Below, piece by piece: positions 44,542 through 53,708 of a DNA stretch of 64,000 nt. The stretch comes from J054 sp965221985 (lineage in GTDB: Bacteria; Pseudomonadota; Gammaproteobacteria; Steroidobacterales; GCA-2729495), in contig OZ244928.1 of assembly GCA_965221985.1 (NCBI GenBank), positions 124,001 through 188,000 on the forward strand. Reading direction: 5' to 3'. Numbering within the stretch: position 1 is the stretch's first letter; every line of letters begins with the position of its first letter. The notes below the pieces were generated by a model. The model was not told where the DNA came from, made no database searches, and saw only the letters and a list, made by a program, of their open reading frames with translations. The position numbers and the translations under genes were made by a program.

Positions 44542-44800
44542 AGAAGAAAGCGTATTTGAGTTTCCCTGCCGGTTTCCGGTCAAGGCTATGGGCCGCGATG
44601 CAGAGGGTTTTCCTGCTCATGTCATGGAACTTGTCTCGGCGGAAGTGGGTGAAATCAGCCATGAGGACGTAGATATTCGATCCAGTAGCCAAGGCCGGTT
44701 TCTGTCAGTGACAGTGACCTTCACGGCAGAGAACCGTGAGCAGCTGGACGCGGTGTATCGAAACTTAACCGGCAGTGACAGGGTTCTAATGGTGCTTTAA
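44531..44800 (+). CDS. ybeD: YbeD family (DUF493) regulatory domain protein
   Basis: The 89-residue protein has the DUF493 alpha/beta fold (FEFPCRFPVKAMGRDAEGF, SSSQGRFLSVTVTFTAENREQLDAVYRNL). It sits between dacA/dat and lipB as in E. coli and Pseudomonas. Function is unknown; ACT-like regulatory roles have been proposed. ATG 44531 is chosen, since the earlier in-frame start lies within dat and adds residues not seen in the family. Confidence 0.94.
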   Translation: MNSEEESVFEFPCRFPVKAMGRDAEGFPAHVMELVSAEVGEISHEDVDIRSSSQGRFLSVTVTFTAENREQLDAVYRNLTGSDRVLMVL

Positions 44801-44835
44801 GTTGTGTTGAGCGGCTCAATACATCGATTGGCTAA

Positions 44836-45465
44836 ATGAACAAACGGAAGCTAGCGCTGCGAATTCGCAATTTAGGTCGCGTCGAATACCACGATAGCCT
44901 GGAAGCCATGCGCAAATTCACCGATGAGCGCGACGCCGACACCGCGGATGAAATCTGGTTTCTGGAACATCCTCCCGTTTTCACCCTAGGCCTCAATGCC
45001 GATGACTCGCATGTACTCAATCCCGGCGACATCCCGGTAGTGCAAGTGGATCGCGGTGGCCAAGTCACCTATCACGGTCCCGGCCAATTGGTGGTCTATG
45101 TCTTGATCGACATGCGCCGCGCCCTTCTGGGTGTGCGCGACCTAGTCACGAGTCTGGAACGCGCAGTGATTGATACCCTCGCCGGTTACAACATTGCCGC
45201 GACAGGTCGCCGTGATGCTCCGGGCGTTTATGTCGAAGACGCGAAAGTTGCCAGCCTTGGTTTGCGCATAAGAAAAGGGTCGAGCTACCACGGTCTCGCC
45301 GTCAATGTCGCCATGGACTTGGAGCCGTTCTCACGCATCAATCCCTGCGGCTACGCCGGCTTGCCCGTGACTCAAATTGCGGAGCTTGGCGGGCCGCAGG
45401 AATTGTGGGCCGTCGCTGAAAAGCTGCAAGCACATCTAAAGGCGCGCATAAGCGGCAACAAATAG
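44836..45465 (+). CDS. lipB: octanoyl-[acyl carrier protein]:protein N-octanoyltransferase
   Basis: LipB transfers octanoyl from ACP to lipoyl domains. The 209-residue product has DEIWFLEHPPVFTLGLN, RGGQVTYHGPGQLVVY, and catalytic Cys in RINPCGYAGL with Lys in VASLGLRI. The usual next gene, lipA, is not downstream. A GNAT gene follows instead after an 83-bp gap. Confidence 0.97.
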   Translation: MNKRKLALRIRNLGRVEYHDSLEAMRKFTDERDADTADEIWFLEHPPVFTLGLNADDSHVLNPGDIPVVQVDRGGQVTYHGPGQLVVYVLIDMRRALLGVRDLVTSLERAVIDTLAGYNIAATGRRDAPGVYVEDAKVASLGLRIRKGSSYHGLAVNVAMDLEPFSRINPCGYAGLPVTQIAELGGPQELWAVAEKLQAHLKARISGNK

Positions 45466-45548
45466 TGGATAAATAACATCAATATCAGAGACTTCCGCCA
45501 TACACGCCGGCTAAACTCAGTCCCAACTCAACATTTCAAGCACACCTT

Positions 45549-46079
45549 ATGTCGGAGACTAACGAACTTGCCCCCGGTATCAGCTTGCGCGCGCAAAACC
45601 GTGCGACGGATCCCGATGACATTAAACGGTTAAACCGTGTCGCCTTCGCGCCCGATCAGGGCTCCAAGGACTTCGATGAATTGCGGCGCAAGGCCGGCGA
45701 TGTGCTATCACTGGTTGCGGAAATTAAGGACAGCGTAATCGGCCATGTGTTTTTTTGCCCGGTCAGCGTCTCCACCGGCCAAGGAAAAATTTGGGGCATG
45801 GGCCTGGGCGAATTGGCCGTGCATCCCGGCTATCAGAACCAAGGTATCGGTTCCGCGCTCACGCTGCGAGGACTAGCGGAACTGCGGCAACGCGCTTGCC
45901 CTTTCGCGATCGTCATCGGCCATGCAACTTACTATCCCAGATTCGGCTTTGTTCCCGGTGACCAGCATGGTCTGCAATGCCAGTGGCCAACAGTTTTGGG
46001 CCCAAGCTTCATGGTGAAGATTCTCGATGAAAAAGCAATGCAGGATGTTACTGGCACCGCCAGCTACCGGGACATCTAG
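45549..46079 (+). CDS. GNAT family N-acetyltransferase (YhbS-like)
   Basis: The 176-residue product has a GNAT fold with the acetyl-CoA loop in LAVHPGYQNQGIGSALT and a YYPRFGFVPG end strand, characteristic of YhbS-type acetyltransferases. The substrate is unknown. It occupies the position expected for lipA and converges on murU with a 12-bp gap. Confidence 0.88.
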   Translation: MSETNELAPGISLRAQNRATDPDDIKRLNRVAFAPDQGSKDFDELRRKAGDVLSLVAEIKDSVIGHVFFCPVSVSTGQGKIWGMGLGELAVHPGYQNQGIGSALTLRGLAELRQRACPFAIVIGHATYYPRFGFVPGDQHGLQCQWPTVLGPSFMVKILDEKAMQDVTGTASYRDI

Positions 46080-46091
46080 AATTTGGGCGGC

Positions 46092-46760
46092 TTAGCTTTG
46101 CCGCCGTAAGACTTGATCCAATTCCGCCAATCGCTCAGGCGTGCCCACATCGGTCCATCGCCCCGAATACAGCTCGCCACTGACCGATCTTCTTTGCATG
46201 GCCGCCACCAACAATGGCGCTAAAGGAAACCGGCCCGCCGACTGATCGGCGAACAAGTCGGGACTCAACAAGGCGATACCCGCGTAGGTAAATCGAGGCG
46301 ATCCGTCGGCGGCCACACGATTTCCCGCCAGGAAAAAATCGCCCTGGGGATGGTGGTCCGGATTAGGCACCAAAACCAAGTGAGCGAGATCATTCTTGGC
46401 TAGTACGCCCGGCGCGAAACCATAATCGCAATAAATATCACCGTTGACGAGCCAAAATGCCTGATCACCCAGCAAGGGCAAAGCCCGCTGGACGCCGCCG
46501 CCCGTCTCCAAAGCCACATCACCCTCGTCGCTGTAGGTCACCCGAAGACCGTAGGCTTTCCCGTCCTCAACCCATTCCCGAATCTGTTGGCCTTGCCAGG
46601 CCAAATTGATGACGACCTCCTCCACCCCGGCTGCAGCCAAGGCCATCAAGTGATAGTCCAGCAAGGGCAAATCGGCCACGCTCAGCAGTGGCTTCGGTTG
46701 CTGGTCGGTCAGCGGGCGCATGCGCTCTCCCCGGCCTGCGGCAAGAATCATCGCTTTCAT
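46092..46760 (-). CDS. murU: N-acetylmuramate alpha-1-phosphate uridylyltransferase (MurU)
   Basis: The 222-residue sugar nucleotidyltransferase has the signature MILAAGRGERMRPLTDQQPKPLL at its N-terminus, NGDIYCDYGF and DVGTPERLAELD. MurU makes UDP-MurNAc from MurNAc-1-phosphate in the recycling route that bypasses MurA. Its position divergent from lptD matches Pseudomonas, but the upstream kinase gene amgK is missing there. A start at 46781 with extra basic residues is less likely. A general glucose/mannose-1-phosphate transferase is the alternative. Confidence 0.85.
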   Translation of the reverse strand: MKAMILAAGRGERMRPLTDQQPKPLLSVADLPLLDYHLMALAAAGVEEVVINLAWQGQQIREWVEDGKAYGLRVTYSDEGDVALETGGGVQRALPLLGDQAFWLVNGDIYCDYGFAPGVLAKNDLAHLVLVPNPDHHPQGDFFLAGNRVAADGSPRFTYAGIALLSPDLFADQSAGRFPLAPLLVAAMQRRSVSGELYSGRWTDVGTPERLAELDQVLRRQS

Positions 46761-46908
46761 GGCTTTCTTCATTCGCCGCAACGATCATGCGGCTCGCGTA
46801 TTGCACGGACATCATCCCGCGCGGGGGCGCCAAGCGTCAACAATCCCCGGGGCGACGCTGCCGTGGTCGGGCTATATAATGCTCTCGCTTGTTGTCCGGA
46901 AGTTTTAC

Positions 46909-49104
46909 GTGCGAAGTTTTCTGCTGACCTTAGCCTTGGGGTTTGGTTGCGCCTTCGTGCCCGTCACCCGGGCCGCAGACGACGGCCGGGTCGTCGGCTG
47001 GGGCAGCTGCGGCAACCAAGCACTCCCCAGCACGAAGGCACTACCAGACTTTGGCAGCGAAGAACTGGATATTCTCAGCGGCCGCGTCGAATTTGAGGTC
47101 CAGGGCGATGCGGAATTTAGCCGAGATATAGTCTTACGCAGCGGCGAGCGATCATTGCGGGCCAACGGCGCCAGTTACAATCAAAGCGATGACGTTTTTA
47201 CCGTAAACGGCGAGGTCGAATTCAGTGACCCCGTGACAAAGGTTAGAGCACAATCCGCTCGCTTCGATCGCAAGAGCTCCCAAGTCGATTTCACCAATGC
47301 GGAATTTTCGGTCGCGACGGTCCCAGCACGTGGCTGGGCCGATGAAATCCAAGTCACGGGCCTGGGAGCGGGCAAAGTCTATCTCAATGACGTGAGCTAC
47401 ACCGCCTGCCCAGAAGGTAACGAAGACTGGGTCTTAGAAGCTGGCGAAATATTTATTAACCAAGACACTGGTATCGGCACGGCCAAAGACGCGAAGTTCC
47501 GGATTAGCGGGATTCCTGTGCTCTGGGTCCCTTATATCTCCTATCCCGTCACGAATGAACGGAAGACGGGCTGGTTGATTCCGGATTTAGGCAATAGCCA
47601 ACAACGAGGCACAGATATTGGCCTGCCCTGGTATTGGAATATTTCACCCAATTTGGATGCCACCATCACACCGCGACTAATGACGAAACGCGGTTTACAG
47701 ATGGGTGGCGAGTTTCGCTATCTGAGCGAGCGGCACGACGGCGTGCTAACGGGCGAATACCTTTATAACGATGACGCGACCGATGCAAACCGCGCCTTGC
47801 TGGCTATCTATCACCGCTCCAAACTTCTGCGAAATCTTCGCGGGACCATCGATGCGATCAGCGTATCCGACGCCCAGTACTTTGAAGATTTCTCCAGCAG
47901 TCTGGCAACAACTAGTCAAACGCATCTTCCCCAGCGCGTGGATTTGGAATTCTTCAATGGTCCCTGGACCGCCCAGCTTAGCATTGCAGACTATCAAACC
48001 ATTGATGACACTTTGCTCCCCGAAGAGCGGCCGTACACACGGCTGCCTGAATTATCTGTTCAGGGCTTTCAGCCTAATGGCTTGTTTGGCTTCACCTACA
48101 GTCTGAATTCAGCGCTGAGCTACTTCGATCGTGATGTGGGCGTGCAAGGGCTGCGTGCCCACATCATGCCGGAACTTACACGCCCGTTTAGGTGGGGCAT
48201 CGTCGATATCGAGCCGGGTGTCGCCTATGACTATCTTCGCTATAAGCTGCGCGATACCGCAGCCAATCAAGATAAGAGCCCGACCCGCAAAGCACCGCTG
48301 GCGAGTCTAGATATCCGCAGCACCTTCGAACGTATCAGCAAGAGTTCCAAGTGGTTGCAAACCATCGAGCCGCGGGTGCTATACAGCTATGTGCCCTTTC
48401 GCGATCAAGCGGCTTTACCGATTTTCGATACGATCGAACCCGATCTGAATATCGTCCAGTTATTCAGGCGCAATCGTTTTGTGGGCCTCGATCGCTTGGG
48501 CGATACCAATCAAATTGCATTGGGCATTACTACGCGATTCATTCGGGCGGACACGGGCCAAGAACGCGCGCGTGCAACATTAGGTCAGGTGCGTTATCTC
48601 CGTAGTCAACGCGTAACGCTCCCCGGCGTTTTGCCTAACGAAAGTAGTTCCTCGGATTATCTAGCGGAAGTTGGCGGACGCATCGGCGAACATTGGCGCA
48701 CCGATATGGGTTATCAGTGGAATTCTGAACAAAGTGAAACCCGACAGGCGGAAATTCGCTTGCAGTACCGTAACGATGAACGGCTTGCCAACCTCTCGTA
48801 CCGCTTTCAGCGCGACACCTTGGAGACTATCGATCTTGCCGTGGCCTGGCCCTTGGCGAAACGTTGGAATTTCGTCGGTCGCTATAACTTTTCCCTGGCA
48901 CGCAATGACCCGCTGGAACGCTTTGCCGGTATTGAATACGAGACTTGCTGCTGGGCGGCGCGCGGGGTGTGGCGCCGTTACTTGACCCGCCGCACGGGTG
49001 AATCTGACACTTCCTTCCTGATCCAGTTCGTGCTGAAGGGCTTTAGCGACTCCGGCAGTGCGGCCGAAGATCTGCTAGGCCGTGGTATTCTCGAATATCG
49101 TTGA
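46909..49104 (+). CDS. lptD: LPS-assembly protein LptD
   Basis: LptD inserts LPS in the outer leaflet with LptE. The 731-residue product has a signal peptide (RSFLLTLALGFGCAFVPVTRA), the periplasmic OstA/jellyroll domain (about 50-150: VEFEVQGDAEFSRDIVLRSGERS), and a large C-terminal barrel. Cys residues in WGSCGN and SYTACPEG, and the CC pair in YETCCWAARG, fit the inter-domain disulfides needed for activity. GTG 46909 is chosen for GGAAG six bases upstream; ATG 46879 is possible, but it overlaps a TATAAT. Convention order lptD-surA-pdxA follows. Confidence 0.95.
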   Translation: MRSFLLTLALGFGCAFVPVTRAADDGRVVGWGSCGNQALPSTKALPDFGSEELDILSGRVEFEVQGDAEFSRDIVLRSGERSLRANGASYNQSDDVFTVNGEVEFSDPVTKVRAQSARFDRKSSQVDFTNAEFSVATVPARGWADEIQVTGLGAGKVYLNDVSYTACPEGNEDWVLEAGEIFINQDTGIGTAKDAKFRISGIPVLWVPYISYPVTNERKTGWLIPDLGNSQQRGTDIGLPWYWNISPNLDATITPRLMTKRGLQMGGEFRYLSERHDGVLTGEYLYNDDATDANRALLAIYHRSKLLRNLRGTIDAISVSDAQYFEDFSSSLATTSQTHLPQRVDLEFFNGPWTAQLSIADYQTIDDTLLPEERPYTRLPELSVQGFQPNGLFGFTYSLNSALSYFDRDVGVQGLRAHIMPELTRPFRWGIVDIEPGVAYDYLRYKLRDTAANQDKSPTRKAPLASLDIRSTFERISKSSKWLQTIEPRVLYSYVPFRDQAALPIFDTIEPDLNIVQLFRRNRFVGLDRLGDTNQIALGITTRFIRADTGQERARATLGQVRYLRSQRVTLPGVLPNESSSSDYLAEVGGRIGEHWRTDMGYQWNSEQSETRQAEIRLQYRNDERLANLSYRFQRDTLETIDLAVAWPLAKRWNFVGRYNFSLARNDPLERFAGIEYETCCWAARGVWRRYLTRRTGESDTSFLIQFVLKGFSDSGSAAEDLLGRGILEYR

Positions 49105-49120
49105 CAATCCTATATCCCAT

Positions 49121-50434
49121 ATGAAACCAGTTAGAATTTTTTGCCACGGCAGCTTAGTTTGCTGCCTGCTGATAGTCCAGACTGCCGCCCTGGCGCAAAC
49201 CCGCGAACTCAGTGACAGCGGCGAGTTGCTCGACGGCATTGCTGCCGTGGTCAATGACGGCGTGGTCCTTAAAAGCGAACTGGATGCCGAGCTGCGTAGA
49301 GTTATTGAACGCCTCGAAGCCCAAGGCACACAACTTCCACCCGCTCAGCAAATCGTTCCCCAGGTTCTAGAACGGCTGGTCATCCAGGAAATCCAGATGC
49401 AGCGTGCACAACGCGTAGGTATTCAGGTTTCCGACGCCACACTCAACCAAGCGCTGGCCAATGTGGCCGAACGCAACGGCATTAGCCTGAGCGATTTACC
49501 ACGCCTCTTGGCGCAGGAAGGCATCGACTACGGCGCCTATCGCCAAGATTTGCGTAAACAACTAGTTGTCGACCAGCTACGTCAGCGTGATGTCATTTCG
49601 CGCATCAACGTAACACCGCGCGAGCTGGAAGAATTCCTCGATCGGCAATTGGGACGCGAGGCCTTTAATCAAGAATTTAAACTATCGCAGATTCTGATTG
49701 CACTACCCAGCAATGCCGCCAGCGAAGATATAGCTGCCGCGGAGAAACGCGCCGATGAATTGCGCGAGCGCATCGATGCCGGTGAATCCTTTAGTGAGTT
49801 GGCAGTGACAAACTCAGATGGTCAAAAGGCGCTAGACGGTGGCGATCTCGGCTGGCGGCGTGGCGATGAGCTGCCCACTTTTTTCGCGGATATCGTGCCC
49901 GGCCTAGGGATTAGCCAGGTGTCCGATCCCATTCGCAGCAACAGTGGCTTGCACTTGGTGCGGCTTGATGATCGACGTGGCGGCGAACCTATCATGGAAG
50001 AACAAATTCGCATTCGGCATATCTTGATCACCACAAACGAAGTGCTAGACGATGATGCAGCCCGCCAAAAACTGGGTGAAGTCCGCGCGCAAATCTTAGC
50101 GGGCGACGAGTTTTCCGCAGTGGCCAAAGTGGTGTCGGAAGACCCAGGCTCGGCCATTGAGGGCGGCGATCTGGGTTGGTCCAGCCCAGAGGTGTACACG
50201 CCCGAGTTCAGCACCGTGGCCAAGAGCCTACCCGTCGGCGAGCTCAGCGAGCCCTTTAAGTCCACCTTTGGCTGGCACATATTGGAAGTGATGGATCGCC
50301 GTACCGAGGACACCACCGAAGAAGTACAGCGACGCCAAGCCATCAGCGCCATCCGCAACAGCAAACTCGGTGAAGAAACAGAACTTTGGGCGCGACGGCT
50401 ACGCGACCAAGCCTTCGTCGAAACGCGACTGTAG
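49121..50434 (+). CDS. surA: periplasmic chaperone / peptidyl-prolyl isomerase SurA
   Basis: SurA escorts outer-membrane proteins. The 437-residue product has a signal peptide (LVCCLLIVQTAALA), the N-terminal chaperone core (DGIAAVVNDGVVLKSELDAEL, VLERLVIQEIQMQRA), two parvulin domains (about 165-265 and 277-375; the second with IRHILITTNEV and GGDLGWSSPEVYTPEF) and a C-terminal helix. ATG 49121 is used because it starts the signal peptide; an earlier frame overlaps lptD. Confidence 0.96.
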   Translation: MKPVRIFCHGSLVCCLLIVQTAALAQTRELSDSGELLDGIAAVVNDGVVLKSELDAELRRVIERLEAQGTQLPPAQQIVPQVLERLVIQEIQMQRAQRVGIQVSDATLNQALANVAERNGISLSDLPRLLAQEGIDYGAYRQDLRKQLVVDQLRQRDVISRINVTPRELEEFLDRQLGREAFNQEFKLSQILIALPSNAASEDIAAAEKRADELRERIDAGESFSELAVTNSDGQKALDGGDLGWRRGDELPTFFADIVPGLGISQVSDPIRSNSGLHLVRLDDRRGGEPIMEEQIRIRHILITTNEVLDDDAARQKLGEVRAQILAGDEFSAVAKVVSEDPGSAIEGGDLGWSSPEVYTPEFSTVAKSLPVGELSEPFKSTFGWHILEVMDRRTEDTTEEVQRRQAISAIRNSKLGEETELWARRLRDQAFVETRL

Positions 50435-50469
50435 ATTAATGGCCGAGCCGCCTCGGCGTCCGATGAGTC

Positions 50470-51474
50470 ATGTCAAAGTCCACAGGCGCTGTGCATAAGA
50501 TTGCGCTGACAGCCGGCGAGCCCGCTGGGATTGGGCCAGAACTGCTCCTGCGCTTAGCGGCTAGGCCCTGGCCGGCGGAACTCGTTGCCATCGCTGATCG
50601 CGAGCTATTGGCCCAGCGAGCCGCGGCCTTGAACCTCGCCATCGAATTTCAGGACTACCAGCCTGAAGCGCCCGCAAGGGCCGCGGTAGCTGGGCGGCTA
50701 AGCGTGCTGCACCAGCCCCTCGCGCAAACCAGCGAAGCCGGGAAATTAAACCCTGGCAATGCCGAAGCGATATTGCAAACTTTGGCAAGGGCCTGCGACG
50801 GATGCCTTCGCGGGGAATTCGCCGCCATGGTCACCGGGCCGGTTCACAAGGGCGTGATCAACGATGCCGGCATCTCTTTTTCCGGACATACTGAGTTCCT
50901 GGCCGAACGTTGTGGCGCGGCCAGAGTTGTGATGTTACTCGTGGCCGGCGAACTTAGAGTCGCCCTAGTTACTACACACCTAGCGCTTCGCCAAGTTCCA
51001 GATGCGATCACCCATGCCCGCGTTGTTGACACAGCAGGCATACTAAACGCGGGGTTAATTGAAGGCTTGGGTATAGAGAACCCGCGGATTTTGATACTCG
51101 GCTTGAATCCCCATGCAGGTGAATCCGGACACCTCGGCACCGAGGAACAACAAGTGATCGAACCTGCCTGCAAGCACTTGCGCGCCCAAGGCATGGATGT
51201 GGTCGGTCCCCTGCCGGCGGACACTGCGTTTACACCCAGCCAGCTAGCAGCAGCGGACGCGGTCCTGGCCATGTATCACGACCAGGGCCTAACGGTGCTC
51301 AAGCATAGGGGCTTCGGACACGCGGTGAATATCACCCTTGGGCTACCCATCGTGCGCACTTCAGTGGACCACGGAACAGCGTTAGATCTTGCCGGCACCG
51401 GCCGCGCTGATGCTGGCAGTTTCATCGCCGCCTTAGAATTGGCGCTACAAGTCAGTTGCAACACAGCGACATAA
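50470..51474 (+). CDS. pdxA: 4-hydroxythreonine-4-phosphate dehydrogenase
   Basis: PdxA is in the pyridoxal phosphate route. The 334-residue product has ALTAGEPAGIGPELLLRL, the zinc-binding ISFSGHTEFLAERCG, LGLNPHAGESGHLGTEE, AMYHDQGLTVLKH, and RTSVDHGTALDLAGTGRAD. It lies between surA and rsmA in the conserved order and ends 2 bp before the rsmA start. Confidence 0.97.
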   Translation: MSKSTGAVHKIALTAGEPAGIGPELLLRLAARPWPAELVAIADRELLAQRAAALNLAIEFQDYQPEAPARAAVAGRLSVLHQPLAQTSEAGKLNPGNAEAILQTLARACDGCLRGEFAAMVTGPVHKGVINDAGISFSGHTEFLAERCGAARVVMLLVAGELRVALVTTHLALRQVPDAITHARVVDTAGILNAGLIEGLGIENPRILILGLNPHAGESGHLGTEEQQVIEPACKHLRAQGMDVVGPLPADTAFTPSQLAAADAVLAMYHDQGLTVLKHRGFGHAVNITLGLPIVRTSVDHGTALDLAGTGRADAGSFIAALELALQVSCNTAT

Positions 51475-51476
51475 AC

Positions 51477-52274
51477 ATGCACCACGCCCGCAAATCCTTG
51501 GGCCAAAATTTTCTGCATGATCAGAATGTTCTACGCAAGATCATCAATGCGATTTCCCCCCAAGAACATGATCATTTCGTTGAAATCGGATCAGGGCACG
51601 GCGCGCTGACAAAGCCCTTACTAGACCGGGTAGCGCGGTTGGACGCCGTCGAAATTGACAAGGCCCTCGCCAAAAGCCTCCCCGAGGAGCTACAAAATCC
51701 CCGGCTAGAAATGCACAGGAGCGACGCTTTGAGCTTTGATTTTCGGGCACTCGGCGCCGGCCCCTTCCGGCTGGCCGGAAACTTACCCTACAACATATCG
51801 ACACCGCTGCTATTTCATATCCTGGAATTCAGCGGGCTATTTTCTGACATTCATGTCATGTTGCAAAAAGAGGTTGTCGATCGCATGGTGGCGAGCCCGG
51901 GAAGCAAGGACTACGGTCGGTTAACGGTGGCTCTCGCATCGCGCTGCCGCATTGAATCTCTGTTTGTTGTTCGACCTGGTTCATTCAAACCACCACCGCG
52001 CGTACATTCCACCTTTGTCAGGCTGGTTCCGGATGAAAAGAAACGCGCAGCAATCAAGAATATTGCTCATTTTAATCGGATCGTTACCGCGGCCTTTTCT
52101 CAGCGGCGTAAACAACTGCGCAATGGACTGCGTGATATTTGCACGGCCGACCAGCTACTCAGCTTGGGCATAGACCCACAAGCTCGGGCGGAAACCCTTA
52201 GCGAGGAAACCTACGTCCGGCTCGCCAATGCCTATACCGCAATACACGGCCCGGAACGACGCGGTTCGGAGTAG
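51477..52274 (+). CDS. rsmA: 16S rRNA (adenine1518/1519-N6)-dimethyltransferase
   Basis: RsmA (KsgA) dimethylates two adenines in the 3' hairpin of 16S rRNA. The 265-residue product has KSLGQNFLHDQNVL, SAM motif FVEIGSGHGALTKPL, and catalytic NLPYNISTPLLFH, with a C-terminal helical domain (FSQRRKQLRNGLRDI). ATG 51477 is chosen over the upstream in-frame TTG at 51456, which overlaps pdxA. Confidence 0.97.
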   Translation: MHHARKSLGQNFLHDQNVLRKIINAISPQEHDHFVEIGSGHGALTKPLLDRVARLDAVEIDKALAKSLPEELQNPRLEMHRSDALSFDFRALGAGPFRLAGNLPYNISTPLLFHILEFSGLFSDIHVMLQKEVVDRMVASPGSKDYGRLTVALASRCRIESLFVVRPGSFKPPPRVHSTFVRLVPDEKKRAAIKNIAHFNRIVTAAFSQRRKQLRNGLRDICTADQLLSLGIDPQARAETLSEETYVRLANAYTAIHGPERRGSE

Positions 52275-52308
52275 AATACGGGCTATACAAGCCCCGGAAG
52301 AACTTATC

Positions 52309-52680
52309 CTGGACGGAAAAATTCGTATCGACGTGCAAAGCGTATTCTTGCCCGATCAGTCTGAACCGCAAGAGAATCGCTATGTCTTTGCCTACACCAT
52401 TACTATTCGCAACGAGGGAAAAATGCCCGCTCAGTTGCTCACTCGACGCTGGCTCATCACCGATGCCAACGGAAAGGTCCAAGAAGTTGTGGGGGACGGC
52501 GTCATTGGCCAGCAACCGCGAATTCTTCCAGGCAAGATGCATCGATATTCCAGCGGGGCCATGCTCGAAACACCCGTAGGCACCATGGAAGGTAGTTACG
52601 GCATGGTGACGGCCGACGGTGACAACTTCGACGCGCCAATTCCTTGTTTCCGCTTAGCGGTGCCAGGCATTCTGAACTAA
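52309..52680 (+). CDS. apaG: ApaG protein, probable CTG start
   Basis: ApaG is a small fibronectin type III-like protein, structurally known but without a settled role; it binds pyrophosphate or nucleotides. The 123-residue product (IRIDVQSVFLPDQSEPQENRYVFAYTITIRNEG, QPRILPGKMHRYSSGAMLETPVGTMEG, FRLAVPGI) ends as in E. coli. No ATG lies at the family start. CTG 52309 has GGAAG eight bases before it and gives nearly the E. coli length of 125. The next in-frame ATG upstream, 52228, would overlap rsmA by 47 bp and add 27 residues. It precedes apaH by 5 bp. Confidence 0.88.
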   Translation: MDGKIRIDVQSVFLPDQSEPQENRYVFAYTITIRNEGKMPAQLLTRRWLITDANGKVQEVVGDGVIGQQPRILPGKMHRYSSGAMLETPVGTMEGSYGMVTADGDNFDAPIPCFRLAVPGILN

Positions 52681-52685
52681 CGGCC

Positions 52686-53516
52686 ATGAACATCTATGCC
52701 ATTGGCGATGTGCAGGGCTGTTACGACGAGCTCGCGCGCTTGCTGGACCGAATTAATCCGGATCCCTCTCAGGATGAGATTTGGTTTGTGGGCGATTTGG
52801 TCAATCGCGGACCACGCTCCCTGGAAGTGCTCCGTCTAGTCAAAAGTTTAGATCGCTGCGCGGTAGTCACCTTGGGCAATCACGATCTTCACTTGCTGGC
52901 CATGGCGCTGGCCCACGAATCCCCATCAAAGGGTGATGATTTACGCGCTGTTCTTGAAGCCCCTGACGCGGATGAATTGATCGCCTGGCTGAGAAAGAAA
53001 GCAATAGCGCATTATCGACCCGAAATGAATACCTTGATGGTTCACGCCGGCGTGCCACCCCAATGGAATCCTCTGCAAACCATCAAGCTCGCGCGCGAAG
53101 TAGAAAGAGTTCTCGTGAGCGACGAAGCGCCTGCGTTCTTGGGAGCCATGTACGGCAGTCAGCCGGAACAATGGAATCCGACGCTTCGCGACGAAGATCG
53201 TCTGCGCTTTATCACAAATGCCATTACGCGCATTCGGCTCTGCGACAACAATGGCCGCCTGAACTTGGAGGCCAAGGGACCCGTGCACGAAGCACCGGCC
53301 GGACTCATCCCCTGGTTTGAGGTTCCGGGGCGGGCAACCAGCGACGTGCGCGTGGTCTTCGGTCACTGGTCTGCCATGGGGCTACTGCAACGCCAGAACT
53401 TATTGGGTCTAGACACAGGCTGCGTTTGGGGCGGTGCGCTGACCGCGGCGCGGCTGAACGGACCGACGCGCATTATCAGCGAGCGTTCGAAGGGCTACCG
53501 GCAGCCCAAGACATAA
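52686..53516 (+). CDS. apaH: symmetrical bis(5'-nucleosyl)-tetraphosphatase
   Basis: ApaH hydrolyses Ap4A to ADP and can decap Np4-capped RNA. The 276-residue metallophosphatase has IYAIGDVQGCYDELARLLD, WFVGDLVNRGPRSLEV, TLGNHDLHLLA and VHAGVPPQWN. ATG 52686 is used; the in-frame extension to 52644 lies in apaG. It closes the lptD-apaH block. Confidence 0.97.
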   Translation: MNIYAIGDVQGCYDELARLLDRINPDPSQDEIWFVGDLVNRGPRSLEVLRLVKSLDRCAVVTLGNHDLHLLAMALAHESPSKGDDLRAVLEAPDADELIAWLRKKAIAHYRPEMNTLMVHAGVPPQWNPLQTIKLAREVERVLVSDEAPAFLGAMYGSQPEQWNPTLRDEDRLRFITNAITRIRLCDNNGRLNLEAKGPVHEAPAGLIPWFEVPGRATSDVRVVFGHWSAMGLLQRQNLLGLDTGCVWGGALTAARLNGPTRIISERSKGYRQPKT

Positions 53517-53708
53517 GCATCGTGCCGCGAGAGCAAAAAAATGTGACTCGCTCTACAAACTTCCGGCCAACTCTTAGGGCTATGTAAAAAACGGTTTAGC
53601 GGCGCTGAGAGCCGTGCTAGAGTCAATCGGCCCTTGATGCTGCCTTTGCAGCACCTAATAACAAGAAGTTCCAAGCCCCTGTGGGCCCAATGGAATCCCG
53701 GAGCCCCT

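Noticed and set aside
49822..50364. 180-codon minus-strand frame opposite surA
   Set aside because: Ser/Arg-rich antisense shadow.
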